Of a stretch of 64,000 nt of DNA, positions 46,403 to 55,195 are shown piece by piece. The DNA is from Comamonadaceae bacterium (lineage in GTDB: Bacteria; Pseudomonadota; Gammaproteobacteria; Burkholderiales; Burkholderiaceae_C): contig CANGLW010000009.1 of the NCBI GenBank assembly GCA_947454955.1, positions 29,229-93,228 on the forward strand, written 5' to 3'. Numbering within the stretch: position 1 is the first letter of the stretch; each line of letters starts with the position of its first letter. Below the pieces are notes generated by a model. That model had not been told where the DNA came from. It saw nothing but the letters and a program-made list of their open reading frames with translations, and made no database searches. A program made the translations under genes and the position numbers.

Positions 46403-46813
46403 TTAGGGTTGCGCCACCAGCCCGACGCGGGCCAGGCCAGCTTGCTGAATCGCACCCATGAGGCTGAGCACCTGGCCATAGGGCACCGTGCGGTCTGCAC
46501 GCAGCTGCACCTCGGTCTCAGGCAGGGTTTGCGCTTTGTCGCGCAAAGCTTCAGTCAGGGTGGTGAGGGTGTGGGGTTGGTCGTTGAGGTAAAGGCGCCC
46601 GGCAGGGTCTATGGCCACGCTCAGCACTTCGGGCACAGCCGCAGGTTTGGCGGCCTGGGCCTGGGGCAGGTTGATGCTCAAGCGGCTGCTGAGCAGCGGC
46701 GCAGCCAGCATGAAGATGACCAGGAGCACCAGCATGACGTCGATCAGCGGGGTCATGTTGATCTCGCTCATCGGTGGGGCCGATGACTTGCGGGGCAGGC
46801 GGCCAAATGCCAT
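46403..46813 (-). CDS. ExbD/TolR family biopolymer transporter
   Basis: MSEINMTPLIDVMLVLLVIFMLAAP. Confidence 0.92.
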   Translation of the reverse strand: MAFGRLPRKSSAPPMSEINMTPLIDVMLVLLVIFMLAAPLLSSRLSINLPQAQAAKPAAVPEVLSVAIDPAGRLYLNDQPHTLTTLTEALRDKAQTLPETEVQLRADRTVPYGQVLSLMGAIQQAGLARVGLVAQP

Positions 46814-46816
46814 GGC

Positions 46817-47503
46817 TTAACCGCGCGGTGGGGTGGACGACCGATGGGCTTCGGTAGGCAACAAGCCTTGCAGGTCCAGCGCAAAGCCTTCCAACTCAGC
46901 CTCCAGGGCCGAGACGCGCCGGCCCAGCACGTTGTACGCCAGCACCGCCGGAATGGCCACGGCCAAACCAGCCGCGGTCATGATCAGCGCCTCGCCCACC
47001 GGGCCGGCCATGCGGTCGATGGTGGCCGTGCCGGCAGCGGCAATGCCGCCCATGGCCTGGTAAATGCCCCAGACCGTGCCCAGCAAGCCCACAAAGGGCG
47101 CGGTAGCCCCCACAGTGGCCAAGAGCACCTGGCCCATTTGCAGGCGTTGCACCACCGCGCTCAGGGCATCTCGCAAAGCGCGGGTGAGTTGTTGGTGGGC
47201 AGGGGCGGTGTTGCCCAGGTTCGCGGCCATTGGGGCGTCTGTGGTCTCTGTAGGGCTGAGCAAAGGTTGCGCGGCTTGCACCAAGGGCAGCACCGAGCGG
47301 CTGCGGTCAAACAACTGGAGTTCAGAGACGGCTTGCGGCCAGTGAGACGCTTGCCAAAAAGCGGCCACGCTGCGCGGCACGTCTTTGGAGGTCTGGGCCA
47401 ACAACCAGGTTTTGTAGAGCAGCAACACCCAGCTGGCCACCGACATGGCCAGCAGCACCAAGGTGACCGCGCGGTGCACCCAGTCGCTGCCCAGGTCCAT
47501 CAT
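46817..47503 (-). CDS. MotA/TolQ/ExbB proton channel family protein
   Basis: ATVGATAPFVGLLGTVWGIYQAM, GEALIMTAAGLAVAIPAVLAYN. Confidence 0.92.
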   Translation of the reverse strand: MMDLGSDWVHRAVTLVLLAMSVASWVLLLYKTWLLAQTSKDVPRSVAAFWQASHWPQAVSELQLFDRSRSVLPLVQAAQPLLSPTETTDAPMAANLGNTAPAHQQLTRALRDALSAVVQRLQMGQVLLATVGATAPFVGLLGTVWGIYQAMGGIAAAGTATIDRMAGPVGEALIMTAAGLAVAIPAVLAYNVLGRRVSALEAELEGFALDLQGLLPTEAHRSSTPPRG

Positions 47504-47513
47504 TTCAGGCCCG

Positions 47514-48320
47514 TCATCTCAGGTTCAGCACGTCAAACATGTCGTACAAGCCTGGCGCGCGGCCGGCCAGGAAGCGCACCGCGCGCAGGCTGCCCTGGGC
47601 GTAGGTGACGCGGCTGGAAGACTTGTGCGTGATCTCGATGCGCTCACCTGTGCCGGCAAACAGCACGGTGTGGTCGCCCACGATGTCGCCACCGCGGATG
47701 GTGGCAAAGCCGATGGTGGAGGGGTCACGCTCGCCGGTGTGGCCATAACGCTCGTAGACCGCGCAGTCTTTGAGGTCGCGACCCAGGGCATCGGCAATCA
47801 CCTCGCCCATTTTCAAAGCGGTGCCCGAAGGCGCGTCCACTTTGTGTCGGTGGTGAGCCTCAATCACCTCAATGTCGTAACCGGTGGAGAGGGCTTTGGC
47901 GGCCATTTCCAAGAGCTTCAAGGTCACGTTCACGCCCACGCTCATGTTGGGGGCCATCACAATGGGGATGACCTTGGCGGCCTGGGCAATTTCGGCTTTT
48001 TGTTCCTCAGAAAAACCGGTGGTGCCAATCACCAAACCCACACCCAATTCACGGCACACCGCCAAGTGAGCCATGGTCCCCTCAGGGCGGGTGAAGTCAA
48101 TCAGCACCTTGGCTTTGGCCAGGCCCGCACGAAGGTCAGCGGTGATGTGCACGCCACTGGTTTGGCCCAGGTAGGCGGTGGCGTCGGTGCCGGTGGCAGG
48201 GCTGGCAGCAATGTCCAGGGCGCCGGCCAGTTGGCAATCATCAGCAGCGGCCACAGCTTCCATCAGCATACGGCCCATGCGGCCGGAAGCCCCGGCAATG
48301 GCAATCAGGTGTTGGGTCAT
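47514..48320 (-). CDS. dapB: 4-hydroxy-tetrahydrodipicolinate reductase
   Basis: [32 protein letters not shown]. Confidence 0.96.
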   Translation of the reverse strand: MTQHLIAIAGASGRMGRMLMEAVAAADDCQLAGALDIAASPATGTDATAYLGQTSGVHITADLRAGLAKAKVLIDFTRPEGTMAHLAVCRELGVGLVIGTTGFSEEQKAEIAQAAKVIPIVMAPNMSVGVNVTLKLLEMAAKALSTGYDIEVIEAHHRHKVDAPSGTALKMGEVIADALGRDLKDCAVYERYGHTGERDPSTIGFATIRGGDIVGDHTVLFAGTGERIEITHKSSSRVTYAQGSLRAVRFLAGRAPGLYDMFDVLNLR

Positions 48321-48326
48321 GGGGTC

Positions 48327-48896
48327 TTAGCGCTGGGGGGACTCCAGCGGCGGGTAAGTGGCAGGCAGCGGGGGCAGGGGTTTGGCGGCCTCGGGCGCAG
48401 GGGCCTTGGTAGGTGCGGCAAACTTCTCCAGGCTGTCGCTGCTGGCTTGTAAATTAGCAGCCTTGCGCTTCACACCCGCGTCGAGCGAGGCCACAAATTC
48501 AGCCTCGCTGGGCAGGGTGTCAGCCTCAAAACGCTCGAGCACATCGCCCTTGAAAAACACCGCCACTTTGCGCGATTGCGGGGCTTGGCCCTGGCGCACA
48601 AAGGTGAACACATAGTCCCAACGGTCAGCGTGGAACATGCTGGCCAACAGCGGCGTGCCCAGCACATCGCGCACTTGCAAACGGCTCATGCCCGGGCGCA
48701 GCACCGCCACCTGTTCGCGGGTCACCACATTGCCCTGCACCACATCAATGCGGTAGGGCGTGAAGGCGTTCACCACACGGTTGGTGCTGCCGTCGACCGC
48801 GCTACAAGCTGTCAATGCGCCCACCATGGCCAGCACCGCCAGCAAAGCGCATGTGCGTTGGGATGGTGGGGTTGGCAGTAGGGTGAAATCAGGCAT
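48327..48896 (-). CDS. bamE: Outer membrane protein assembly factor BamE
   Basis: Lipobox TAC, YRIDVVQGNVVTREQVAVLRPGMSRLQVRDVLGTPLL. Confidence 0.93.
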   Translation of the reverse strand: MPDFTLLPTPPSQRTCALLAVLAMVGALTACSAVDGSTNRVVNAFTPYRIDVVQGNVVTREQVAVLRPGMSRLQVRDVLGTPLLASMFHADRWDYVFTFVRQGQAPQSRKVAVFFKGDVLERFEADTLPSEAEFVASLDAGVKRKAANLQASSDSLEKFAAPTKAPAPEAAKPLPPLPATYPPLESPQR

Positions 48897-48929
48897 GGGC
48901 AGGGGCTTGACGATATGATCTGCCATTGT

Positions 48930-49376
48930 ATGAGCAACGTCGACAACCTCAAAAGCACCGGCCTCAAAGCCACGCTGCCTCGCCTGAAGGTTCTGGAAAT
49001 TTTCCAGAAGGGCACCCAGCGTCACATGACGGCCGAAGATGTGTTTCGCATGCTCATGGAAGAGCGCTCGGACGTGGGCCTGGCTACGGTGTACCGGGTG
49101 CTCACCCAATTTGAGCAGGCCGGCATTCTGAGCCGCGGCCATTTTGAGGGCGACAAAGCGGTCTACGAACTCAACGAAGGCCAGCACCACGACCACCTGG
49201 TGTGCCTGGACTGCGGCAAAGTGGAAGAGTTTTACGAGCCCGAGATTGAGTTTCGTCAGCAAGCGGTGGCGCGCGCCAAAGGCTTCGAGATTGCCGACCA
49301 CGCTTTGAGCCTGTACGCCCACTGCACCAAAACCAACTGCGAACACCGGCCCGCAGGGCAAGCCAAGAAGGCTTGA
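48930..49376 (+). CDS. fur: Ferric uptake regulator Fur
   Basis: GLKATLPRLKVLEIFQ, HHDHLVCLDCGKVEEF; divergent from bamE. Confidence 0.96.
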   Translation: MSNVDNLKSTGLKATLPRLKVLEIFQKGTQRHMTAEDVFRMLMEERSDVGLATVYRVLTQFEQAGILSRGHFEGDKAVYELNEGQHHDHLVCLDCGKVEEFYEPEIEFRQQAVARAKGFEIADHALSLYAHCTKTNCEHRPAGQAKKA

Positions 49377-49395
49377 GGCCAAGGCCTCCCAAGGT

Positions 49396-50346
49396 TTAGT
49401 CGGGCGTGTCCATGGCGCGGCGGTGCCGCTCCAAAAATTCTTGGTAGGTGTCGATGCCGCGCAATTGCAAAATCGTGTTGCGCACTGCGGCCTCCACCAG
49501 CACGGCCATGTTGCGGCCAGCCACCACCTGAATCACCACCTTGCGCACCGGGATGCCCAGCACGTCTTGTGTCAGGGGCTCGTGGGGAATGCGCTCGTAA
49601 TCACGCTCCAGAGTTTCGCGGCGAACCAGGTGCACGATGAGCTTGAGGCGCATCTTGCGGCGTACTGCAGTCTCACCAAAAATCGCCTTGATGTCGAGCA
49701 AGCCAATGCCCCGCACTTCCAGCAGGTTGCGCAGCAGTTCGGGGCAGCGGCCCTCAATCGTGTCTTGGTTGATGCGGTACAGATCCACCGCGTCATCGGC
49801 CACCAGGCCGTGGCCGCGTGAAATCAACTCCAGGCCCAGCTCGCTCTTGCCCAGACCCGATTCACCGGTGATCAGCACGCCCAGGCCCAGAATGTCCATC
49901 AGCACGCCGTGCACCGAGGAGCGGTCGGCAAAGTGCTTGGACAAATAGCTGCGCAGCACGTCAATCACATAAGCGCATTTGTCGGGCGTGGCGAACATCG
50001 GAATTTGCGCCTGCTCGCACATGCTCAGCAGCGCAGGCGGTGCGGTTTGGCCATCGGCCAGCACCAACACCGGCGGCTCCAGGGTCACGATGCGCTCAAT
50101 GCGGCGCTCGCAATCTTCAGCGCTGGCATTGGTGATGTAAGACACCTCGCGCTCACCCAAAATTTGGATGCGGTAGGGGTGGATGTAGTTCAGGTGGCCC
50201 ACCAGGTCGGCGCCGGACTGCGCAGCGCGCACGGCCACTTCGTCAAAACGGCGGTCAGACGCGCCCAGGCCCGCGACCCACTCCCATTTCAGGCGAGCGC
50301 GGAACTCTTCAAAAACGGCTTCTGCGCTGATGACGGTGGGTTTCAT
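49396..50346 (-). CDS. hprK: HPr kinase/phosphorylase
   Basis: [33 protein letters not shown]. Confidence 0.96.
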   Translation of the reverse strand: MKPTVISAEAVFEEFRARLKWEWVAGLGASDRRFDEVAVRAAQSGADLVGHLNYIHPYRIQILGEREVSYITNASAEDCERRIERIVTLEPPVLVLADGQTAPPALLSMCEQAQIPMFATPDKCAYVIDVLRSYLSKHFADRSSVHGVLMDILGLGVLITGESGLGKSELGLELISRGHGLVADDAVDLYRINQDTIEGRCPELLRNLLEVRGIGLLDIKAIFGETAVRRKMRLKLIVHLVRRETLERDYERIPHEPLTQDVLGIPVRKVVIQVVAGRNMAVLVEAAVRNTILQLRGIDTYQEFLERHRRAMDTPD

Positions 50347-50376
50347 GGCAGGCTCCGGGCTGGGCTGATGCCCTGG

Positions 50377-50841
50377 CTAGTGTTGAACGCTTGACCACGC
50401 CTGAATCAGCTGGTGCAAGACCTCGGGGGTGTCGGCATGGCCCAGTTGCTCGCGCAGGTCACTGTCACTGAGCAGCTCGGCAATTTCAGAAAGAATTTCC
50501 AGGTGCTTCTGGGTCGCCGCTTCGGGCACCAGCAGAAAAATCAAGAGGTTCACCGGCAACTCATCGGGCGCATCAAAGCCGATGGGCTGCGCGAGTTGCA
50601 TGACCGCGGCCATGGGGGTTTTGAGGCCCTTGATGCGGCCATGCGGGATGGCCACGCCATGCCCCAGGCCGGTGGAGCCCAGACGCTCACGGGCAAACAG
50701 GCTGTCGGTGATGAGGGCGCGGCTCAAACCATGCAGGTTTTCAAACAGCAGACCCACTTCTTCAAACGCGCGCTTCTTGCTGGTGGCTTCCACGTGCACA
50801 AGCACTTGGGCTGCAGGCAGGATCGAGGCGAGTCTGTTCAT
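50377..50841 (-). CDS. ptsN: PTS IIA-like nitrogen regulatory protein PtsN
   Basis: RERLGSTGLGHGVAIPHGRIKGL. Confidence 0.94.
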   Translation of the reverse strand: MNRLASILPAAQVLVHVEATSKKRAFEEVGLLFENLHGLSRALITDSLFARERLGSTGLGHGVAIPHGRIKGLKTPMAAVMQLAQPIGFDAPDELPVNLLIFLLVPEAATQKHLEILSEIAELLSDSDLREQLGHADTPEVLHQLIQAWSSVQH

Positions 50842-50862
50842 GGTAGAGGGCGAATTATGCAC

Positions 50863-50893
50863 ATAAAAAAGCCGCAGACAGGGCTGCGGCTTT
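50863..50893 (-). terminator. Rho-independent terminator downstream of hpf
   Basis: Minus strand AAAGCCGCAGCCCTGTCTGCGGCTTTTTT. Confidence 0.85.
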
Positions 50894-50929
50894 CGTCTTG
50901 CACCCGCATCGTGGTGCTTTGGGATGACA

Positions 50930-51265
50930 TCAGGCTGACATCATGCGCTTTCCTGATTCGTGGTGGTGATCTTGCAGGCGGTCTTTGTGACGCACCACCT
51001 TGCGGTCGAGCTTGTCAACCAGCTCGTCCACCGCGGCGTACAGGTCTTCGTGTGCGCTTTCAGCGAACAGGTCGCTGCCTTTGACGTGGATGTTGCACTC
51101 AGCGCGCTGACGCTTGTCTTTCTCCTTTTGCTTCTCAACGGTGAGCAGGACTTTGACGTCCACCACCTGGTCAAAGTGTCGGGTGATGCGATCTAGCTTG
51201 GTCGTGACATAACTGCGCAAGGCCGGGGTAACTTCAAGATGGTGACCGCTGATCGTCAAATTCAT
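50930..51265 (-). CDS. hpf: Ribosome hibernation promoting factor (short HPF)
   Basis: [32 protein letters not shown]. Confidence 0.93.
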   Translation of the reverse strand: MNLTISGHHLEVTPALRSYVTTKLDRITRHFDQVVDVKVLLTVEKQKEKDKRQRAECNIHVKGSDLFAESAHEDLYAAVDELVDKLDRKVVRHKDRLQDHHHESGKRMMSA

Positions 51266-51485
51266 AGAGAACCTCCTGTTCCGGGTTTCAGACACATGTC
51301 TGTCATGGATATCGGCTAATTTGCCGTCTTCATGATGCGCCTGCCCCAGGGGTTTGGCAAACTTTTTTGTTGATGCACCGCAATAACTCAGGGCCGCCCT
51401 CGGAAATATTCCTGCCCAAGCTCAGACAGTGCCATAATTTAGGAATCTTCACTCTGGAGCATCCTCCTTGGACACCCCCTCTAGC

Positions 51486-51548
51486 GGGTCGCTTTCAGAC
51501 TAAGGACGTGCTGCCCCACAGGCAGGTCCCAAGGTTTGAAAGCGACAC
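51486..51548 (+). promoter_or_regulatory. Candidate structured 5' leader RNA of corA
   Basis: Outer helix GGGUCGCUUUCAGAC/GUUUGAAAGCGACAC (14 of 15 pairs, one GU) enclosing GGAC/GUCC and CUGCC/GGCAG helices, ~35 nt before corA start. Confidence 0.55.
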
Positions 51549-51581
51549 CATATCGCCACCAAACATTGGAATCTGACCCCT

Positions 51582-52565
51582 GTGTTGAATATCTTTACAC
51601 TGGCCAACGGTCGACTCGTCCAAGAAGAGATTGAGTCTCTGGAAGAGCTGTCCCGCTTTCAGCCTATTTGGGTCGACCTGGAGTCACCCTCGCTGGAAGA
51701 AAAACGCTGGATCAAACAGTACTACGGCCTGTCCATCCCCGAAGACGCGATGGACGAGGACATTGAAGAGTCCGCCCGCTTCTACGAAGAAGACAACGGC
51801 GAGCTTCACATCCGCTCTGACTTTTTGATCGACGATGACGAGCCGCGCACCGTGCGTGTGGCCTTCATCTTGAACCAGCACAACGCCGACCTCAAAAGCC
51901 GCGGCGTGCTGTTTTCCATCCACGACGAAGACGTGCCGGTGTTCCGGCTGCTGCGCATGCGCGCGCGCCGCGCACCGGGCTTGATTGAAGACGCCAAAGA
52001 GGTCTTGCTCAAGCTGTTTGACGCCGACGCCGAATACTCCGCCGACACACTCGAAGCCATTTACGACGACCTGGAAAAGGTCAGCAAGCAAGTGTTGGCC
52101 GGCGATGTGACCGACGCCTTGGCCGGTGAGGTGCTGGGCGCCATTGCACGCCACGAAGACTTGAACGGCCGCATTCGCCGCAATGTGATGGACACCCGCC
52201 GCGCGGTGAGCTTCATGATGCGCGCCAAGATGTTGAGCGGTGAGCAGTTTGAAGAAGCGCGCCAAATTTTGCGCGACATCGACTCGCTGGACTCGCACAC
52301 CGCGTTCTTGTTCGACAAGATCAACTTCTTGATGGACGCCACGGTCGGTTTCATCAACATCAACCAGAACAAGATCATCAAGATCTTCTCGGTGGCCAGC
52401 GTGGCCTTGCTGCCACCAACGTTGATTGCCAGCATCTACGGCATGAACTTCCAGTACATGCCCGAACTCAACCAAGCCTGGGGCTACCCCCTAGCCCTGG
52501 CATTGATGATCGCCAGCGCCATTGTGCCGATGTGGTACTTCAGGAAGCGGGGTTGGTTGAAGTGA
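51582..52565 (+). CDS. corA: Magnesium/cobalt transporter CorA (GTG start)
   Basis: C-terminal YGMNFQYMPELNQAWGYPLAL (GMN motif) and two TM segments. Confidence 0.95.
   Translation: MLNIFTLANGRLVQEEIESLEELSRFQPIWVDLESPSLEEKRWIKQYYGLSIPEDAMDEDIEESARFYEEDNGELHIRSDFLIDDDEPRTVRVAFILNQHNADLKSRGVLFSIHDEDVPVFRLLRMRARRAPGLIEDAKEVLLKLFDADAEYSADTLEAIYDDLEKVSKQVLAGDVTDALAGEVLGAIARHEDLNGRIRRNVMDTRRAVSFMMRAKMLSGEQFEEARQILRDIDSLDSHTAFLFDKINFLMDATVGFININQNKIIKIFSVASVALLPPTLIASIYGMNFQYMPELNQAWGYPLALALMIASAIVPMWYFRKRGWLK
52410..52565 (+). repeat. corA 3'-end repeat, copy 1 (inside intact corA)
   Basis: Reference copy; CTGCCACC...GTTGAAGTGA. Confidence 0.97.
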
Positions 52566-52651
52566 TCAGGTTGGCGTGAAGCGTTTTGACGGTGGGGTTG
52601 CCTTGGTTGCGTAGTAAACGCGGTGTACAGGCTTAGTGGATCAGGTTGACA

Positions 52652-52978
52652 TCACCCTGCCGCAGCATTCGCCAAGTCAGCGAAATTACTGATCCTGACG
52701 GAACCGTCCGGGAAGCGGGCGATGATCTCCAACTCACCACCCATGGCCTCGATATGGCTGCGCAGGGTTGAGAGGTACATATCTGTACGTTTCTCGATCT
52801 TGGCAATTGACGGCTGCTGCACGTGCAGCACTTCAGCCAACATCTTTTGTGACAAGCCTCGTGCCTGACGCAACTCGTTCAGTGGCATTGCTGCCAACAT
52901 AGTCTTCGCAATAGCCTCGGCGCTTTGGCGGGCTTCGGGCTTCATTTGTGCGCGAAGATCAGAAAATTTCTTAGCCAT
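52652..52978 (-). CDS. Antitoxin, XRE-type HTH (TA cassette A)
   Basis: LRQARGLSQKMLAEVLHVQQPSIAKIEKRTDMYLSTLRSHIEAMGGELEI; 8-bp overlap with upstream toxin gene. Confidence 0.9.
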   Translation of the reverse strand: MAKKFSDLRAQMKPEARQSAEAIAKTMLAAMPLNELRQARGLSQKMLAEVLHVQQPSIAKIEKRTDMYLSTLRSHIEAMGGELEIIARFPDGSVRISNFADLANAAAG

Positions 52979-53336
52979 TGGTCTTTCCTTCCTTTCGAAG
53001 TTGCTCCAAGTGTTCGTCATAAAGACGGTCTGCCAGCGGGATATTCACGTCATACCAACGATCCGCCCCCGTCTTGTCCCCACCTATCAACAAGATCGCG
53101 TTTCGCAAGGGGTCAAAAGCATAGAGTGTCCGAAACGGTCGGCCAAGGTGTTGGGTGCGCAACTCACGCATGTGGCGGTGCTTTGAACCATTGATGCCAC
53201 TGCTGTGGGGGTATCCGAGGCTCGGGCCTCGCTCCTCCAACAACTGGACGGAGGCAGCCACGCTGATCTGCTCTTGCTCAGACAACCCGTCCCACCATTG
53301 GCCGAACTCATCTGTGTATTCAACTTCCCATTTCAT
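52971..53336 (-). CDS. RelE/HigB-type toxin (TA cassette A)
   Basis: MKWEVEYTDEFGQWWDGLSEQEQ...MRELRTQHLGRPFRTLYAFDPLRNAILLIGGDKTG. Confidence 0.9.
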   Translation of the reverse strand: MKWEVEYTDEFGQWWDGLSEQEQISVAASVQLLEERGPSLGYPHSSGINGSKHRHMRELRTQHLGRPFRTLYAFDPLRNAILLIGGDKTGADRWYDVNIPLADRLYDEHLEQLRKEGKTNG

Positions 53337-53356
53337 GTCGCGAATATATCTTTGAT

Positions 53357-53366
53357 GGAATATTCC
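53357..53366. promoter_or_regulatory. Candidate operator palindrome of TA cassette A
   Basis: GGAATATTCC about 20 bp upstream of toxin start. Confidence 0.4.
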
Positions 53367-53404
53367 GTCAAGGGAATGTAATCTAGCTATCACCGCCATG
53401 CGCA

Positions 53405-53560
53405 CTGCCACCCACCCTGATTGCCAGCATCTACGGCATGAACTTCCAGTACATGCCCGAACTCAACCAAGCCTGGGGCTACCCCCTGGCCCTGGCATTG
53501 ATGATCGCCAGCGCCATTGTGCCGATGTGGTACTTCAGAAAGCGGGGTTGGTTGAAGTGA
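53405..53560 (+). repeat. corA 3'-end repeat, copy 2 (156 bp)
   Basis: Aligns without gaps to 52410-52565 with 5 differences, all synonymous in the corA frame; homology ends at corA stop codon. Confidence 0.97.
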
Positions 53561-53610
53561 CGGCTTAAGTCCCTTCAACACAGGCCATCTCTTTTTTGAT
53601 ATATTAAGAT

Positions 53611-53943
53611 ATGTCGAATTGGTCGGTCGAAACGCTTAATCACGTTGTTGATGAAGAGCTTTCCGCGTTGCCCCTCGATATGCGCGGACGCTTTGTTCGC
53701 GTCTCTCAACTGATTGAAGAGTTCGGCCCTTTCAAGGTCGGCATGCCGCACATCAAAAGCCTGAATCACAAACTTTGGGAAATTCGGGTCAGCGGCCGGG
53801 ACGGTATTGCCAGGGGAATTTACGTGGTTGCCATGGGCAAGCGTGTTGTCGTTGTTCATGTGTTCATCAAGAAAACACAACAGACGCCGGCCAAAGCCCT
53901 GGGCACGGCCATGAAACGAGCGAAGGAAGCTGGTCTGCTATGA
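53611..53943 (+). CDS. RelE/HigB (Gp49-like) toxin (TA cassette B)
   Basis: IEEFGPFKVGMPHIKSLNHKLWEIRVSGRDGIARGIYVVAMGKRVVVVHVFIKKTQQTP. Confidence 0.9.
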   Translation: MSNWSVETLNHVVDEELSALPLDMRGRFVRVSQLIEEFGPFKVGMPHIKSLNHKLWEIRVSGRDGIARGIYVVAMGKRVVVVHVFIKKTQQTPAKALGTAMKRAKEAGLL

Positions 53944-54245
53944 GCAAAATCACCACATTGCATCAACGTTGGTTGAAATCGCCAGGCTACAAAGAAGCCT
54001 TTGAAGAGTCACGTGCTGAGTTTGAGTTAGCGCGTCAGCTGATCGAAACCCGCATCAAAAGCGGCCTCTCTCAAGAGCAGTTGGCCAACAAAATGGGTAC
54101 ATCGCAATCGACCATTGCACGCCTTGAAAGCGGCGCCTCAATGCCATCCATGCGAACCCTTACCAAGTTCGCAGAAGCCACCAACTCTCGGCTTCAGATC
54201 ATGTTCAAGCCCACCAAGCCCGCCAAAGTTAGTGCCTCTGCTTGA
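53940..54245 (+). CDS. XRE-type HTH antitoxin (TA cassette B)
   Basis: RIKSGLSQEQLANKMGTSQSTIARLESGASMPSMRTL; ATGA overlap with toxin. Confidence 0.92.
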   Translation: MSKITTLHQRWLKSPGYKEAFEESRAEFELARQLIETRIKSGLSQEQLANKMGTSQSTIARLESGASMPSMRTLTKFAEATNSRLQIMFKPTKPAKVSASA

Positions 54246-54250
54246 GCTGA

Positions 54251-54382
54251 ATCCACGGCATGAACTTCCAGTACATGCCCGAACTCAACCAAGCCTGGGG
54301 CTACCCCCTGGCCCTGGCATTGATGATCGCCAGCGCGATCGTGCCGATGTGGTACTTCAGGAAGCAGGGGTGGTTGAAGTGA
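54251..54382 (+). repeat. corA 3'-end repeat, copy 3 (132 bp)
   Basis: Aligns without gaps to 52434-52565 with 6 differences (4 synonymous); ends at corA stop codon. Confidence 0.97.
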
Positions 54383-54436
54383 TTGGTTTGCAGCAAGCGC
54401 ATACGCTTGAGTTCCTTAGTCAAGAGCACCTCGCGC

Positions 54437-54850
54437 TCACAAAAAAGTAGCAGCTGATACGCCAAATCGTTGGCTCAATGCGCGTACTTGTCGAACATTG
54501 AGTTCGCGCTTGCCTGTCAGAATTTCCGAGACAACACCCTGGCTGCCGATCTCGGTTAAGTCAGCCTGTTTCAGGCCGTGTTGTTCCATCAGAAATTTCA
54601 AGGCATCAACACCAGTGGCTTCGGGCAGCGCTTGGTGTTGTGCTTCGTAGTCTTCAATGAGGTCACCCACAACGTCCACCAATTCCATGAGCGGGTGGCT
54701 TTCACGTCCAGCCGTTTCGTTAAGCAACGCCTCCAGTGTTTGGGTCATGCGCGTATAGTGCGCCTCATCGCGAATAGGCGAAATATCGGTGGCCGCTCGG
54801 AACCGCTCCCAGGCGGGAAGCAAATGCTTCAGATTGATCGGTGCGTTCAT
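54437..54850 (-). CDS. HigA-type antitoxin (TA cassette C)
   Basis: ALKFLMEQHGLKQADLTEIGSQGVVSEILTGKRELNVRQVRALSQRFGVSAATFL. Confidence 0.93.
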   Translation of the reverse strand: MNAPINLKHLLPAWERFRAATDISPIRDEAHYTRMTQTLEALLNETAGRESHPLMELVDVVGDLIEDYEAQHQALPEATGVDALKFLMEQHGLKQADLTEIGSQGVVSEILTGKRELNVRQVRALSQRFGVSAATFL

Positions 54851-55134
54851 GACTTCCAAGCTCCTTTGTCATAGTCGCGGTGTGTCAACACAGTTTTGAT
54901 ATAGACGATCTGCTTTTCAAACCTGATGTAGCAGATCAGCCGATACTTGTTGCCACCAATATCAAACACCACCAAGTCGCCAACTCGATCCACCGAATTG
55001 AACGATGCTTTGAGTTCGCTCCAGTTGGCAAACTGGTTTTTCTCAATCACCCGCCGCCAACCCTGCAAGGGCCCCTCTGACTGAGGATGCTCAGCAGCGA
55101 AAGCTCTCAGAGCACTGTTGCTGATGACCTTCAT
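54847..55134 (-). CDS. HigB-type mRNA interferase toxin (TA cassette C)
   Basis: MKVISNSALRAFAAEHPQSEGPLQGWRRVIEK...VVFDIGGNKYRLICYIRFEKQIVYIKTVLTHRDYDKGAW; 4-bp overlap with antitoxin. Confidence 0.94.
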   Translation of the reverse strand: MKVISNSALRAFAAEHPQSEGPLQGWRRVIEKNQFANWSELKASFNSVDRVGDLVVFDIGGNKYRLICYIRFEKQIVYIKTVLTHRDYDKGAWKS

Positions 55135-55144
55135 GTGCCGCAGT

Positions 55145-55163
55145 TTATCTCAAAAAGAGATAA
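55145..55163. promoter_or_regulatory. Candidate operator of TA cassette C
   Basis: TTATCTC-AAAAA-GAGATAA perfect inverted repeat ~10 bp upstream of toxin start. Confidence 0.6.
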
Positions 55164-55195
55164 TTGATGTTGTAAAAAAATCAGTAATTCTTTGT

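Noticed and set aside
51684-52475. 263-aa minus-strand ORF opposite corA
   Set aside because: Antisense shadow; the related fragment at 53390-53581 arises only because corA's end is duplicated.
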